NCBI GenBank assembly: GCA_008933995.1 | Contig: WARS01000013.1 | Location: 3,030,721 to 3,094,720, forward strand | Source of the DNA: Datnioides undecimradiatus | Lineage: Eukaryota > Chordata > Actinopteri > Lobotiformes > Datnioididae | DNA length: 64,000 bases | Direction of reading: 5' to 3' | Shown here: piece by piece, positions 51,367 through 63,934 of the stretch | Layout: each line of letters starts with the position of its first letter | Numbering within the stretch: position 1 is the first letter of the stretch | The notes under the pieces: generated by a model | Database searches by the model: none | Seen by the model: the letters and a program-made list of their open reading frames with translations, nothing else | What the model was told of the DNA's origin: nothing | Program-made: the position numbers and the translations under genes

Positions 51367-54300
51367 CATTTCTTCCACAGATCGGGGTGTTTTTGCCTTT
51401 TCTTTACCGGTGGAGAGGACATGTTCAAAAGTCAACTCGAGAACACCACACGAAAACACCAAAATCTGTATCGCAGGTCACAGTCAGTCATCTTATACGA
51501 TGGGATCAAGTTTGATTGAATTTACACTCCAATTAAATGGCTCCTTCACGGAACATAGTCACACGAATATAATCTGCCTATTGAATTCTCCAAAAGTGTT
51601 GGTTGGCATGATTTTTGTCCAAAACTGCATCGGTAAGCATAAATGCACGCTCTGTGAGGAGAGCAAAGAGGGCACTTTCCCTCACCGCACTTAGCTGAAC
51701 TCTTTGGAGCGCTAGTAAATTGTGCATGCTCTCATCTTTGTTTAGTTTCACACATGATACCGGCATATTGACCAGCTTTTTTAAAACTGAATCCACTACA
51801 ACCTCTGAAGGACAAAGATGTCGGCATCACAGACACAGCCTTGGGGTTCCGAGGGTTTAACAAAGGAAACGATTATTGGAGCAATTTGAGTTAGGCCGGG
51901 TTAAAAGAATAATTCCATTTTCCAATTCAGATCGATCTTCATTAATTATCCGATACTGATTCATGAAATCTGGGAGCCATCCTATAATATTTATGCTCTT
52001 TCTTGTAGATGCACTAAGCTTTAACTCTGTTCAAGGGCACCATAATTCATTCCAGAGGCAGGGGGGTAAAAATGATTGTCGCTCTAATAAAGAAGTTGGG
52101 CAATAATTTTCCCGTCATTCAGTGAGCAACCGTGATCCCATTTTACACTGCACACAGCATGAGCCTGTGAACAGCAGAGCGCAGTGAAAGAGGAGCCGCA
52201 CCTGGCTGAGGAGCTGGAGGTGCGCAGCCCGTCGCCTGCAGCTCTCCATCTAACAGCTCACTGTGGCTGCTGCTTCTTCTCCCATTACTCGCTGCGACAT
52301 CTCAAACTGATCCTGTGTCAGAAAAATGCAGAGAGTGACTGCTGTCTTGTTTTGATGATGGATTTGTTATTTCGGTTTCAGTCAGCGCTGTTGTCACTGA
52401 CTTACACTTTGCATTTCCTGATTACTTCACAATAAAAGTCAGCATCACTGAAATGCTTTTAATGTGAAGCTACAACACCCAGTTCACAGTGTCTGTGTTG
52501 TTGTTTTACATCCTTACACTCTGGTCCTTTGATGTGTTTGCATCGTTGCAGTGTAATCTGTGTCACCCAGAGTTGCGCTGCATTGTGTCGGCTCCTGTAG
52601 TGTGCGGTTCATATCATATAAATAGTATATTATAAGAATACATTTCACAGCACCAAATCTCTGACAAACACATTCGTGTCCAGAACTGGTATTGTAAGCG
52701 AAACATCCGTAAAGATTCTTAAAGTTCATTCAAGACGGGCTGAGACCTTGTCTAAAAACCTATACGATTTTCAGCTTCCTTCCTACATTTGGATAGAAAC
52801 TGATATTTTGTTTTTTAACCAGAAATAAAAGAGTGGAGAGAAGAGACCTGTTGAGCTGCCATACTTCATTGTGTCCTTGCAAACAATTGAGCAGCTGCAA
52901 AAGGGAGATACAGTGCAGCTCTGCAGTCTCTGAGAGGTTAAATGAGCACCAACCTGTGCGTCTACAGATAGTACTTCTATTGCTGCTACTGCAGTGGCAG
53001 CTGCTGTTTTGTGCCTTTGTGCCTCTCTGCAGCACTTGACCATTATGTTCAGTTTTCATCCGAAGGATTCTGTTGTTACCTGGGCCTCAGTCTCTGCGTC
53101 TGTCTGTCCCTCTTTCTCTCCTCCTTTCTTGTTCTTATTTTCCCTCTCATGTGCCATCTCCCTCTCTTAAGCTCCCTGCCAAACCCCCTTAGCTTCAGTT
53201 TTAAGTCTTGCGAAGTTATAAGTCTGTCAGAGTTTTCCCCGGTGATTGTAGTCAGACGTGGGTGTTCGAAATGGAAGAACTTAGAGGTTGTGACATCAAT
53301 CGCCCAACAACATACAGTAATATCTGCAGAGGGTTCCTCTGGGATGTGCCATGTTAGACTATGTAGCCATAACTTCTGCCTTAAACGGACTCTGTACATT
53401 TATGATCCACTTGTCCACATGCGTGTCTCTTTAATTAAACACAAGGTCATAAAAAAATCAAATTATGGTCTTTGTATTTCACTCGCTTTTTAGTGTTTTC
53501 TTATTATCTCCTGCAGCTATATGTCAGAAGCAGTAGGATACCTATTAATATTAATTGAGGGTAATTTTTCTATCCTGACGCTCTTTAATATCAGCTGAGC
53601 TAAAAGAGGTAAGCCCAACCTTCTGCATTCCTAATTAGCAAAAGTCTTTCCAAGGAGAAAGAGGTGGCAGGGACAGAATGGGACGCAGATAGGCTGAGTC
53701 ACTAATCTGTAATATTTTTGGTAATAATGACTGAAAATCGGTTGCATGACACTGCGTCCCGCCGGGGATTGAGACCGGTGACCATTAATTGGCCTGACAA
53801 GGACGAACCGTACCTCCGGTTGGGTAACGGTGGACTCAGGAACCTGAACGTGAACCTGAAAACAATGTGGAATCAGTTCTGACATGGTGAAAGCCGTGAA
53901 GCATCCGAGGGACGTCATCCATCAATTAGATAGTATTACGCTGCTGAGTCTCGCCGTCCCACCTGAGACAGCCTGCGTTAAGCGCTACCGTTGCCGCGGT
54001 CCGACTGTTTTATACCCTGTCTTTATCAGAGCACTGATAAAATGACTCGATGCAACCGGGCGCCCTGATGCCATATGTAGCGGAGACCATTTGTTTATGG
54101 CTATCTTCCGCAGCCAGGGAGCAGCCAGCGAGGCACGCTGCCGATACTGAGGGGAAACAAGCAGAGGCTGCCGACAGTGTTAATCACAGTTTTACTGCTT
54201 CCATGCTCTGGGGTTTGGAGGCAGAGGCTGGTGGGAGTGTACGTCCTGCCCCCCCCCCCTTTTTCTATCGCACTGAAGATTCTTTCCACACCATTAGTGC

Positions 54301-56410
54301 TCTCTGCTGAGCTGTTCTAACCAGGTCCACTACTGTACTAATACAGTAGAGCCCTGCGAAGCACCATCTGCCATAAGGACAACTAACTGCAGTAAATGTG
54401 GACACATCAGCACATTAGAGGAGCCGCACCATGTGGGCCGTGTTGTACAGCCACTGCCGTACAACATGATTTTACTGGATGTGGGGAGATAAAGGGATGA
54501 TTGTAGTAGTTAACTGCACATTGCTGCTTTTCTAAATGTTTGGGCAATTAATTAGAGTCGGCTTTGAGCATGTCCAGTTTTTGTCATAGGTATGTGTGGC
54601 AGGGATAACTTTCATTACCACTGACTGGGAGATACAGAGTTGGCATGTCACTAAAGACACAGAGTTAGTTCAAAAGCAAAAAGCAGTATTTTCCCAGAAA
54701 CAAGTGTTTGGTATCAGTTAATACCTGCCCCAGAAAGGAGATATTCAGAGATCTATGCAACTTGACTCCAGAGGCGTCGACCTTATCAATACAGTGCCGT
54801 CGTCACCCGCCACCTGCTCTGGCCTGAGCATCTGCTGGGTAGTTGCTCCGCCTGGATTAGCTCCCTGTCCCACAGCGGGCAGCCACTGGTTGCAATGATT
54901 AACATTTTACTGTCAGGCACCTTTTTTCTTATGAGCCCTGTTCTGTTCAAAAATTATATTTTGGTTTTTGTTTCTAATTTGTTTTAGGAATTCATTTTTG
55001 GACTCATAATGCAGCATTCACCTTAGACTGTTTTTTGTGAGTGAGTGAGTGGGATTTGATTTCCACTTTTCTGTATTTATTCATAATATAATTTCCATGT
55101 CAGTGAATTTAGCATTTTAATTTGTACGTTGATTAAAGGCGTTATATTGCTGACATTTAACAAAATCATTGAAAATTTGCTTTGAACACAAAGAAACAAG
55201 GTCCCCTCCCCTTACTAAAGTCATGATTATAGTAACTGGTCCCGTTACTTCCTCAGACAAGTAAATAGAAAAACAAAACAAAACCATGAGGCAAAATGAA
55301 AATGATCATCTACAAAATGACTCATGGTAATCAAAACGTTTGAGTATAATACAGTGACGACATACGGAGAAATACGAGCCAGCTCTGCAGCTCTGCCTCA
55401 TTGTGTTATATTACAGCCCAAACATTTACTGTATCGTTGGGAGTCACCGCACTTATCAACCCTATTTCCAGCAGCAGTAAACAGCCATTGTCAGCAAACA
55501 AGCTCTGATAAACACACTGTATACTACCTGCCAGCACCAGACTGCAGACCGACAAAGAATGGGGAAGAAAGTCAAACAGCCAGGAAATTTAGGAGAAGGA
55601 GTTGCTCATTTTGTTGACAAAAGTAATTGCTAGGTTTGTAAAATGTCCAAGAGTCAGCAAAATACACGTTCAGATGCCAACCAGTTGCTTCGTGTGTGTG
55701 TATGTGTGTGTTATCTGCAGAATAGGCGTAGTGCAGTAACAGACGACGCTCATAGCTCCAGCATCAAGACAAGGTGTGCTTCACACAGCTGAGTGGCTCT
55801 CACAGCTGCACAATGTGCTGAATCCATACACTGTGCAAAGGTCACGCAGGTTTGCAGGTAATAACCGGGTGTCTCTATCCCTTCCGCAGATGAGCAAAAC
55901 ATACAGAAAGTCTCCCGCGGCGACAGATTTAAAAAAAAAATCTTACTCATAAAGCAAGTGTTGCGGCGCCGGGCCAGAGTTCAGCAGAAGACCAAATTTC
56001 GACCTTTTATGAGAGCATTGCTCAACCTTTCAGAGAGCGTGAGCTATCACACTGAGAGCAGCTTGCAGGGCATTCGACATGTATCGCTGTACTTAGATGT
56101 GCACTTGGCTTGTCAGTCAGTTACAGTGTACACAGCCGCTCACAGTGCCACCCTGAGGGGGAACAGACCAGATCCGGGCTGATGGAGCCCTGCAGATTAA
56201 ATATACAGTAAATGCGCAACCTTATATATCTGGCCATGACATTTCCCAATAGCAAACTCCAGCTATGGTTGCTCAACAGAGGTTATATTGTATAGAGGTT
56301 ATAATAAACTATATCATCGCTGACCCTGTATGACAAATATGCCCAGCTGACCCTCATCTTGGCAGGCCTCAGCTGGCCCTGCAGAGGACATTTAACCGCT
56401 GACACGCCTC

Positions 56411-56416
56411 ACTCAC
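56411..56416 (-). other. Splice donor (GTGAGT) of the ASIC1-type internal exon
   Basis: On the minus strand the exon ends ...AAAGTG and is followed directly by GTGAGT, a near-perfect U1 match. The open frame continues a few codons into the intron, so the boundary is set by the donor motif and by family conservation (FKV|V), not by a stop codon. Confidence 0.85.
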
Positions 56417-56612
56417 CACTTTGAAGTCTTCAGCACTGCACTCCAGACCTCGGTAGTAGCAGGAGAGCAGCATGTCCTTGATGTCGTGGCCCGTCCGGTC
56501 GTAGAACTCGCGCATGTTGAATGGGCGGGGCTTATAGTTGTCAAAGTCGGCCCTCTCCTTCAGGATCTGCAGGACATTTTCCTCCACCAGGTGTGGGTCC
56601 CGGATCTCATAC
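56417..56612 (-). CDS. asic1: Acid-sensing ion channel 1-type, complete internal coding exon
   Basis: This 196-bp minus-strand exon supplies the last base of an Arg codon and then 65 residues, from [15 protein letters not shown] to CSAEDFKV. The block [17 protein letters not shown] with DMLLSC is diagnostic of ASIC1 rather than ASIC2, ASIC3 or ASIC4. Two cysteines seven residues apart (SC...EC) match the short disulfide of the extracellular domain known from ASIC1 structures. The acceptor is CCTTCTTGTCCAG just above 56612. The donor is GTG|GTGAGT at 56417/56416, a strong consensus that leaves phase 0; the expected next exon would begin V-F-T-R-Y. The Met about 20 residues upstream in the same open frame is intronic and is not a start. 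The N-terminal third of the exon ([24 protein letters not shown]) is much less conserved than the rest. Fish carry several ASIC1 paralogues (asic1a/b/c); which one this is cannot be settled from 65 residues. Confidence 0.93.
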
Positions 56613-57839
56613 CTGGACAAGAAGGTTCTGGACTCAGTTACTGCAGACACGTTTGTAGATGCCCACAGATGCACTAATATACCAGCCTATTTATGGCAGA
56701 AGCACAGCACAGTAATTATATAATTACCATGACCAGGTTTTTCTTTTTACACTCCTGTCTCCTCATAGAAACAGCTGTTATCCCAACACCACATCCAAAC
56801 TTTTTCAGAACTTCTCTTTCTGTAACAAGAAGCTATATTTATGAAAATTGCTTCAAAAGGAATGCTCAGATATGAACAGACCAGACGCCATAATCAAAAC
56901 CAAGTAAAATGAATTTTTCACAGACTATAAATCTTGAGAGTCCCTCTTCAAATTCTTGTCGATTCTGTTAAAGAGTACAAAATAAACATGATTTCAAGGA
57001 ATTCCCATAGAAGAAGAGCAAGATGCAGGGGATTAACATGCAAAAGACTAATAGAGAAGCAGCAAGCAAACGCATATTCTCCGACAAACTGATCGAAAGG
57101 TACATGTGTGCGTGCCAGCCACCACAGACCTCCAGTTAGCAAGCGCTCATAATATTATCCACATGTTGTCTGAAACTGGCAGCCTGGCTGTGGCACGCCC
57201 GGCGCCACAGGTGTCAGCGAGTGGGAGAAAATGGCATTTCTTCTCGCACAATCGTGTTAATCATCCTGCCAAATAATTAGGAAGCGTGGCGGCGGATGGT
57301 TTTCACATAGTAAGAGCAACAACGTACATAAATGCTTTTATTCAAGCTGCTGATCTCTGCTGCGCTCTGGAAGAGTATATTTAGCGTCCGAATCAAAGGA
57401 AAACACTTCAGGTAGCGTCTGCTGCAGGTGTATCATGTAGGGAAACACACCCACTCGACGCCTCTTGCTGCGTGCCTCTTTGTTCCACGCAAACACATTA
57501 AACGCACGACAACGTATTGATTAATGTGCGCGCATCATCTCACACTGCACCGCGCTCGCGGAAGGAAAACACTGAGGGGAGCCGAATATGACGCTCCCCT
57601 GCCTGACAACCAACCAGCAACCTCCAGCACCTGCTCGCAGTCGTTCACAGACACAAATTAACCTCAATTAAGCAGCTCGGCCCCGCTCGCAGAAAAGACG
57701 GCCCATTGACGACCCCCGCTGAGCGATGGGCCATCAGTGGTACAAGCATCCAAATTATGGAGCGCTAAGATTAAGCACTCCTGACAGACGCTTATGAGAA
57801 TAATTTGTTTGGACACAGAGAGTCTATCGAAGTGAGTAG

Positions 57840-58100
57840 CACCGCCAAAAGACAGCGTGAAGTCTTTTCGTTGTTAATTAACTGAGCAACAAGGTGGCTG
57901 CATTTTCTATTTCTTTCGAATTAGACTAGTAAGCCATTAGGTTTCCGTGTGAAGTCCCGACCCGGTGTGTAATGTGAAAGAGCAGCAGCCATCTTTCAAT
58001 AAGGTTCACGGATTGTGTTTTTTTAATGATTCCGGACAGCTCCATTTACATTTGCCAACATGAATAAGTCTGTCCCAAAGCTGGAGACACCAGAATTAGA
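57840..58100. promoter_or_regulatory. Candidate conserved non-coding stretch in the ASIC1-type intron
   Basis: Unique sequence with GTTGTTAATTAACTGAGC, TTCGAATTAGACTAG and TTTTTTAATGATTCCGG. It shows no match to the dispersed repeats that fill the left of the window. Confidence 0.2.
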
Positions 58101-58139
58101 ACTGAAGAGCGGAGAGAGACAAAGGCATACCCTTCTCCT

Positions 58140-58420
58140 CTGACAATAAATCTGTGAATGACTCTGTGAACGCTGACAGCCGAGTTATTTCTCATGGATA
58201 TGGGCACTATTTCAAACCATAATTGCTGGTAAATCCTAATGGATTTTTTTTTAATTCCACAAGGTCAAGCTTTGTCGGCGCTCGTGAACAGGATTCCGTC
58301 CCTTGATGATGGGACTAATGTAAGTTGATCCATGAATAAAAAATGAAATATTACATTATTTCTTTTGTGAGCGCTGCCCTTAATATTCAACCGGCAATGT
58401 GTTTTCAGCTTGCGTCCCAA
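58140..58420. promoter_or_regulatory. Candidate conserved non-coding element in the ASIC1-type intron
   Basis: Non-repetitive, AT-rich sequence with CAAACCATAATTGCTGG, TAAATCCTAATGG, GGACTAATGTAAG and ATTACATTATTTC cores. It lies about 1.5-1.8 kb inside the intron from the internal exon. It is called only on base composition and motif density. Confidence 0.25.
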
Positions 58421-60374
58421 CCAAATTACCAAGGACTGTGATATGTTCCACTGCAGCTACAGCGTTGTTTACCTGCCACAGACAGAACGAAATAAAATAT
58501 TCACCACGTGAGACGGCGTGTGCTGTAATTTGAAATGAGGACTGTTTCCCTCTGCTGCGCCCACAACACTGATCAGAGATGGGACTCCATAATGCTTTTT
58601 TGTTGGAAACGGCGTAAGAGAGAAGACTGGGACGTCTGCTCCGCCTGATTGAACGCGACACAATCACACATCTCGTGGAACGAAACGATGACCATTTCAA
58701 CCACGACCAATTAAACGCTCGCCGACGCTTCTCCGCTTATACGCTGTGAGAACTCATCTAATAGCTCAGCCAATGCAAACATTCAACAGTCACTCTCGCA
58801 CCTGCTGAAACAGCTAGCGAAACATCAGTCCTGCCACGCTGTGTTTAATGTGTCCGCCTCTAATTCTCTCCATAATTCAAAGCGAGCTCTTCGCATCATC
58901 TCCAGCTGGTTACGATGTGTAAAATGCAATCATTTGGACTGACCACTCTCTTTTCTCTCTATTTATCTTTTTAATGAAAAGTAATGTAAGCAGTATATAA
59001 TGTGGGACAAAGGACTAAAGACATACACACTCATAAATGTATTAGATGATGAACTGAGGACAGCTTATTCATTAGCTGCTATGCTGTCTTCAATCCACGT
59101 GGCCACTGTTGAAGCAAATGAAGGTTATTCGGGGTTAATGCCGAACTGCCGCTCTTGCGCGTGGACGCGCGAGCCGATTACCTACAGTAAATGTGCGATC
59201 CGGCTGGCTTGAGTGTATTAATTACCTTGTTTCTAAAGAAGTTCATATGCAGGGGTGACACGTGGGTTTTAGACACAGTGACAGCAGGCCTGAATAGAGC
59301 TCGACCAGCTCCTCCATTAACACCTTATAACCGACCCACCTTCATCACGGGATGACCTGAATCTTTTAGCAGTACATGATGCATAAAACGCTTAGTTTTA
59401 TCAGAGGGGAAAAGAACATTTCACGGATTAAAATGTCAAAACTGCTCGCAAAGTTGCTCCAGTGGACTGAAAGTGGAAAATGCTTTAAAATGGTTCGGTC
59501 CACAGCAAATAAACCATCCCATATGTTAGAGAGGGAACTCACTTCACAGATTATGTCTCCACTTCCCACACTCTTATCATTGTGAGTTGATGCTAAATTC
59601 AATTCTGTGCACGTCAACAGATGCAACAGCGAGTTAGACACGACTGGTTTGTTTGATAATGCAGGAGCGTATGTGAGAGGTTCATCTGGAGCTCTGAAAA
59701 TGACGGGTCATATCACGCCGGCCAGTTACTGACTGAAAAAGTTGCATCGCCGCTAAAAAGCGCGCGAGACACTTTGGTACACTGGCCCCACAGTGGGACT
59801 ACATCGCTACATTGTCACGCTTTATTGTTATAAGAAGATACAGCCTGTTGTGGTATATTCTGAACTTAATTGAATTGTATCCCGAGCCTCTGTCTTATAA
59901 GCAACCCAAAGCTGCCAGGAGAGCACTTAAGACGGCGTGCTCAGATCCCCGAGTCAGGAGGCTTTAGTCGAAGCGCATACAATCACAATAATATGGGTAG
60001 ATTTTTAATATTGCCCTGCCACTGCTCCCTAAAGCAATCACGGCAAACTCACTGCGCAGGGGCGGGGGAGACTAAATTGGATTATGGGCCACAAGCACTT
60101 TAATTTTCTTGCAGGGACTAAAACGAATGAAGGAGCATCTGCATCACTTTGCCACCTCATGAGAGGAGAGAGTAAATATGAACAGCCACCGATTCTCAGA
60201 GTGAACTTTGACAGCGACGCCGCGGTCACAAAACTGCACTCACGCACGACTTCGCACCCTCTGAGATAAACAAAAAAAAAACAACCAAAAAAAAACCTTC
60301 TCGCCGTAGCGGTTCATCCTCCCGTTGTATCAAGCTAGTGTCAGTACCACAGGCTGTGTCTGTGGGACACAACA

Positions 60375-60560
60375 ATAAACACATCTTGATATAATCTCAG
60401 GTAATTATCCAATTACGGCTAATTGAACTCATATACTAATGAGGATGCGATTGTTTGTGCAGTGTCCTTGAAAATGAATAACTTCAATGATTCCTGGTAG
60501 CGCGGTTCTGATAATTACATCTTAATGAGGGTGCACCTGTGACACAGTTATTATGCCGTT
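60375..60560. promoter_or_regulatory. Candidate conserved non-coding element in the ASIC1-type intron
   Basis: The block is dense in homeodomain-type cores within a short span: GGTAATTATCCAATTACGGC, TAATTGAAC, ACTAATGAGG, GATAATTACATCTTAATGAG. It ends in an E-box, GCACCTGTG. There are no repeats or open frames. This composition is typical of vertebrate developmental enhancers, but conservation cannot be tested here. Confidence 0.3.
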
Positions 60561-63500
60561 TTGGACAAGATGACAGAAATGCAAACAGGGGCCACGGAGA
60601 GGTGAGGCAACCCCAGACACATCTCTGTTTCACCGGAAAAAGCAGCCACAATGAAGCACAATACAGGAAGGGACACTTTGACGTGATGGCTCACAACTGA
60701 TCTTTTAAAAACCTTGATCCAGTACCACATCACGGGCATATTTCTCCTCAGTGATAGTCCCCTCTCTGGTAAACAATCACAATATAAATGCAAATGAACC
60801 CATATTTGAAAACTCAGATTCGGAAGCAACTCTATGATTCGGTTTTCCGCATGATGACCTGACCTTCGTGCGTCCCCCTGACGGGCACTTTTCGCACCAG
60901 TCAGATCCTGATTACTCCCTGTGATCTTGCTGAGACAGATAACCCGGTCAAAGCCAGCGAGCGTTACGGTTTTTTCGGCCCCTTTCGCACGCTGCATTGT
61001 GGGAATTTAGCGCATGTTTGCAAGCTCAGGAAACATGTTAAAAGCTCGATAACTGTGTAAGCAGAGGGTTCGCTTCTCTGACTTCCATGAGCTGATCCAA
61101 CACTTTTTGGCAGCGTGCGCACACACAACCATGACCTTTCTTTTGTTAATTATCGCGTAATTGCCTTTGCGACATAATAAAAATAAAATTGAGCAATTTA
61201 CTCGTAATGTTCTGCGCTGCCAAGTGTGACTACGCCCTGCAAAAACACAATGAGAAAGTGGGACAGAAACTGCCGGCGTGCAGGTAGTTAAGGTGAAGCT
61301 CCTGTCGGCTCGGTGATGACCTTTGTCCAATCCGAGACAGTCTGCATCGCTGCAAGGATGGATATTGCCTGCTGCCTCCTCCTGAGACAGTGAGAGACAC
61401 AGACTCACAGCCACAGTTGGTGTTGTTCTTTTGCCACTTTCCAACAAAACCCACGGCGCGTCGCCTGGCATCAAGAGGCTTACCAGTGACATGTTTTCTA
61501 GCCAATCAATGTTTAATTTAGAAGTTCTATCCACGGGAAACCTTGAGAACTTATTTTCTTTGCAAGTTAGATTTGCTCCTGATTCCTTTGTTTTTGCTCC
61601 GCAGACCTTATCACGCGGCGCATTCTCGACCTGTGTGAGACTGCCAGAGAGTAAGACAAAACCTGCCTGCTCATCTTTGGAGAGAACTTCACCAATCTGG
61701 CAAAGAAAAAGTGTCGGGACCCGAAGGCAGAGTGGAACAGAGGGGGCAGGAGACAGTGGGAAAGATGAGAGAGTGTTAATCAGTGGGACAACTCTGTAGC
61801 TTAACAAACAGCACTAATTACACAGGGATAAAGACTTGTTCATCACACAGCTTACGAGACACAAGTTAATTGCTTCTGCTTGCAGTCCCCTCCCTCCATC
61901 TTAAATCAGCTCATTCCAAAGTCACTTGGAGCTGGTGCCCCTGCGCTCGTGTCCCCGCTCTGTCCGTGCCCTTGTGTTTTTCAGGTGCATCTAACTTCTT
62001 ACAGGAATTCCATCTGAACCTGCACTCATAAGTCTGAGAGGTGGAAGCCTGTGTTTATATGTTAATGGGCTGAACAGACACAGAGAAACAAATCCACACA
62101 TGTAGGATCCTATGCCCTGGGATGTAGGATGAAATCTATACCCTACAAAGCACCAGAGCTGCAGCCCCAAGCAATGGAATCTATTTCTTTCCTGTAAGGT
62201 TATCACCTGTAATATGAATGCATGTAGAGGTCACAGAGCAACGCTGCTCAGTATGAAAATAAGGAATTGGATTTATGTCATTCTAGTGTTTGCCACAGAG
62301 GTTCTCTCTGTCTCTGCCTTCGGCTGCAGAGCCACACAGATCAATACGCTAAAAATACACTGACTAATATGTTCTAGATGGTTTCCATGCGCTTGTGCGT
62401 AGCAGATGTTTAATTTTTGCAATATCCCACGTCTGCGCTTTTGTGCACGCGTGTGAATTTTACTGCTGTGGCTGCCGACACACACTCAGGGACGGGTATC
62501 CGCGCTGCACTGGCGAACATGATCAGAATAAGCTGGGTGGCACAGAAAGAGAGAAGTGAAGAACAGTAAAGTCAAAAGTTTCAACAGCCGACGGTGAGCT
62601 TGTCATGGCTGCCAAAAGACTAAATGATCAAAGCACAGCAGCGAGCAACAAGTGTAAAAGGGAGGGGACGGCACTCGTGAATCACACACACGCGTCTCTT
62701 CACACTTTGTCAGCAGGGGATTTAAAAATCTACTCGTCTACTCATCCAATATTGAGATATTCGTATCACGTGAACTGTAAAATGATGAGGCAAGGAATTG
62801 CACCAGCGGCTTTTCCTCCGTCATTATTCCAATATTAACCACTCAGAGACAGCTCATCCACTATCTGTTACTGCTATCTGTTAATGAATACTGTTTCTGC
62901 ACGTTTCAACAGGCTGATGTTAGGGCTATATTTCATGTCGTCGCATGAGATTTTGAAAAAACAGCAGCTGATGTGCAGTGTGGATCCCAGCTGACATGAT
63001 CCATAATGTCACTACGATATTAAATAACCAGCTCTAATGCTGAGCCTTTCCCCCCTCGCTTTTTCAGAAAACAGCTTTTATCCGAACCCTGCTTTTTTTC
63101 TCAATTACCTCAGGCTAAGGTCAGTCCAAGTTCATTCTCACTGAGGGCCTTAAAAGGTTTTGCATGCTTTGTCCGTGTTGTTTCCAGCGGCCTAACAGCG
63201 ACAACCAGCGAGACAGGTGTTAAAACACTGCTTTGCACTTCCGTGTGACATATAGGAATTCACCTGAGACAATCCAGACATCGTGGCAAAACTGAGGTCG
63301 CATCTCCTCGGGGCTGCTGCATAAACCAAAATGGAATTTCACAGAAGTTCAAGGTTCAGGTTGGTGGGTGTAAACAGCGGGGCCTAGCATGTGAAGCACC
63401 AGCACCATTTCCCCTCTCAGGATATTAATAGTTTTGGAATTTAGTCACTGGCTTCAGGGATTTAGTGATTTAATGGCTCTCGATTCCTTTTATTGGAATA

Positions 63501-63934
63501 AGGAATAGTTCAGTTTTGTGATAACTGCAGTAGAATGTACCCAAATTGCAAATGGACTGTTTCCAACCAAATGTTTCAATCTTGAGACTGTTATCTCATA
63601 TTGTGCAGTGGACACAATCAAATCCTGAATCAACAGCTACTGAATCCTCACAGATGGGTTTCCCTAACGCAAAATCTTATCATCCAAGCAGCTGGGGTGT
63701 CTGCTCTACGAGTCCGTGTGCAGAATGCTGCTTTGATTTCTCATACATGACAGAGGAAAGTGACTGTGTATAGATGAGGTGGGTTAACCAAGGGCAGCAA
63801 TTAAAAATGAGGAAGCAGTTAATCATCAGCAGGCTTGCCCCTGACATCATGCCTACCAACAGGTAGACCCTCTGCAGGCTACCCTCGTGCAGCCTTTAAA
63901 GCACAGGTAAAAGACATGAGAACCAGACACACAC

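Larger units (their letters stand above)
46789..56410. other. Gene-free stretch between the Tc1 element and the ASIC1-type exon
   Basis: It contains the GACT, poly-A/TG and TTA tracts and two TAAT-rich candidate regulatory blocks (48585, 50100). A 237-codon plus-strand frame at 50981-51694 runs through GGT and TTA simple repeats and is judged chance. No second ASIC exon was noticed. Confidence 0.5.
56613..63934 (-). other. asic1: ASIC1-type gene, intron between the two visible coding exons (about 7.3 kb)
   Basis: The intron is bounded by the weak donor GTGTGT (63934 downward) and an acceptor with a short pyrimidine run ending CCAG at 56613. It is phase 2 (AG|G). It contains no recognisable transposon and no microsatellite longer than about 20 bp; the only low-complexity patch is an A-rich stretch near 60270-60298. 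Several blocks rich in TAAT/ATTA cores (57840-58100, 58140-58420, 60375-60560) look unlike the repeat-laden DNA to the left and may be conserved non-coding sequence. A 266-codon open stretch on the minus strand (61007-61807) begins with TTG, not ATG, and resembles no family I know, so I treat it as chance. Confidence 0.85.

Noticed and set aside
50981-51694. 237-codon plus-strand open frame
   Set aside because: It runs through GGT and TTA simple repeats (Gly- and Tyr/Ile-rich runs) and resembles no protein family; chance and composition explain it.
53760-53870. tRNA-like look of CCGGGGATTGAGACCGG on the minus strand
   Set aside because: No acceptor stem or A-box at the right spacing; a four-arm fold cannot be drawn.
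47199-54993. Shared 18-mer AATTTGTTTTAGGAATTC at about 47204 and 54977
   Set aside because: Flanking sequence is unrelated on both sides, so it is too short to define a repeat in AT-rich DNA.
56486-56723. Plus-strand open frames across the ASIC exon
   Set aside because: They are antisense shadows of the minus-strand coding exon.
61007-61807. Longest open stretch in the intron, 266 codons on the minus strand
   Set aside because: It starts with TTG. The first in-frame ATG is about 105 codons in, leaving about 160 codons. The peptide has no recognisable domain, no splice or promoter support, and lies inside the ASIC intron.
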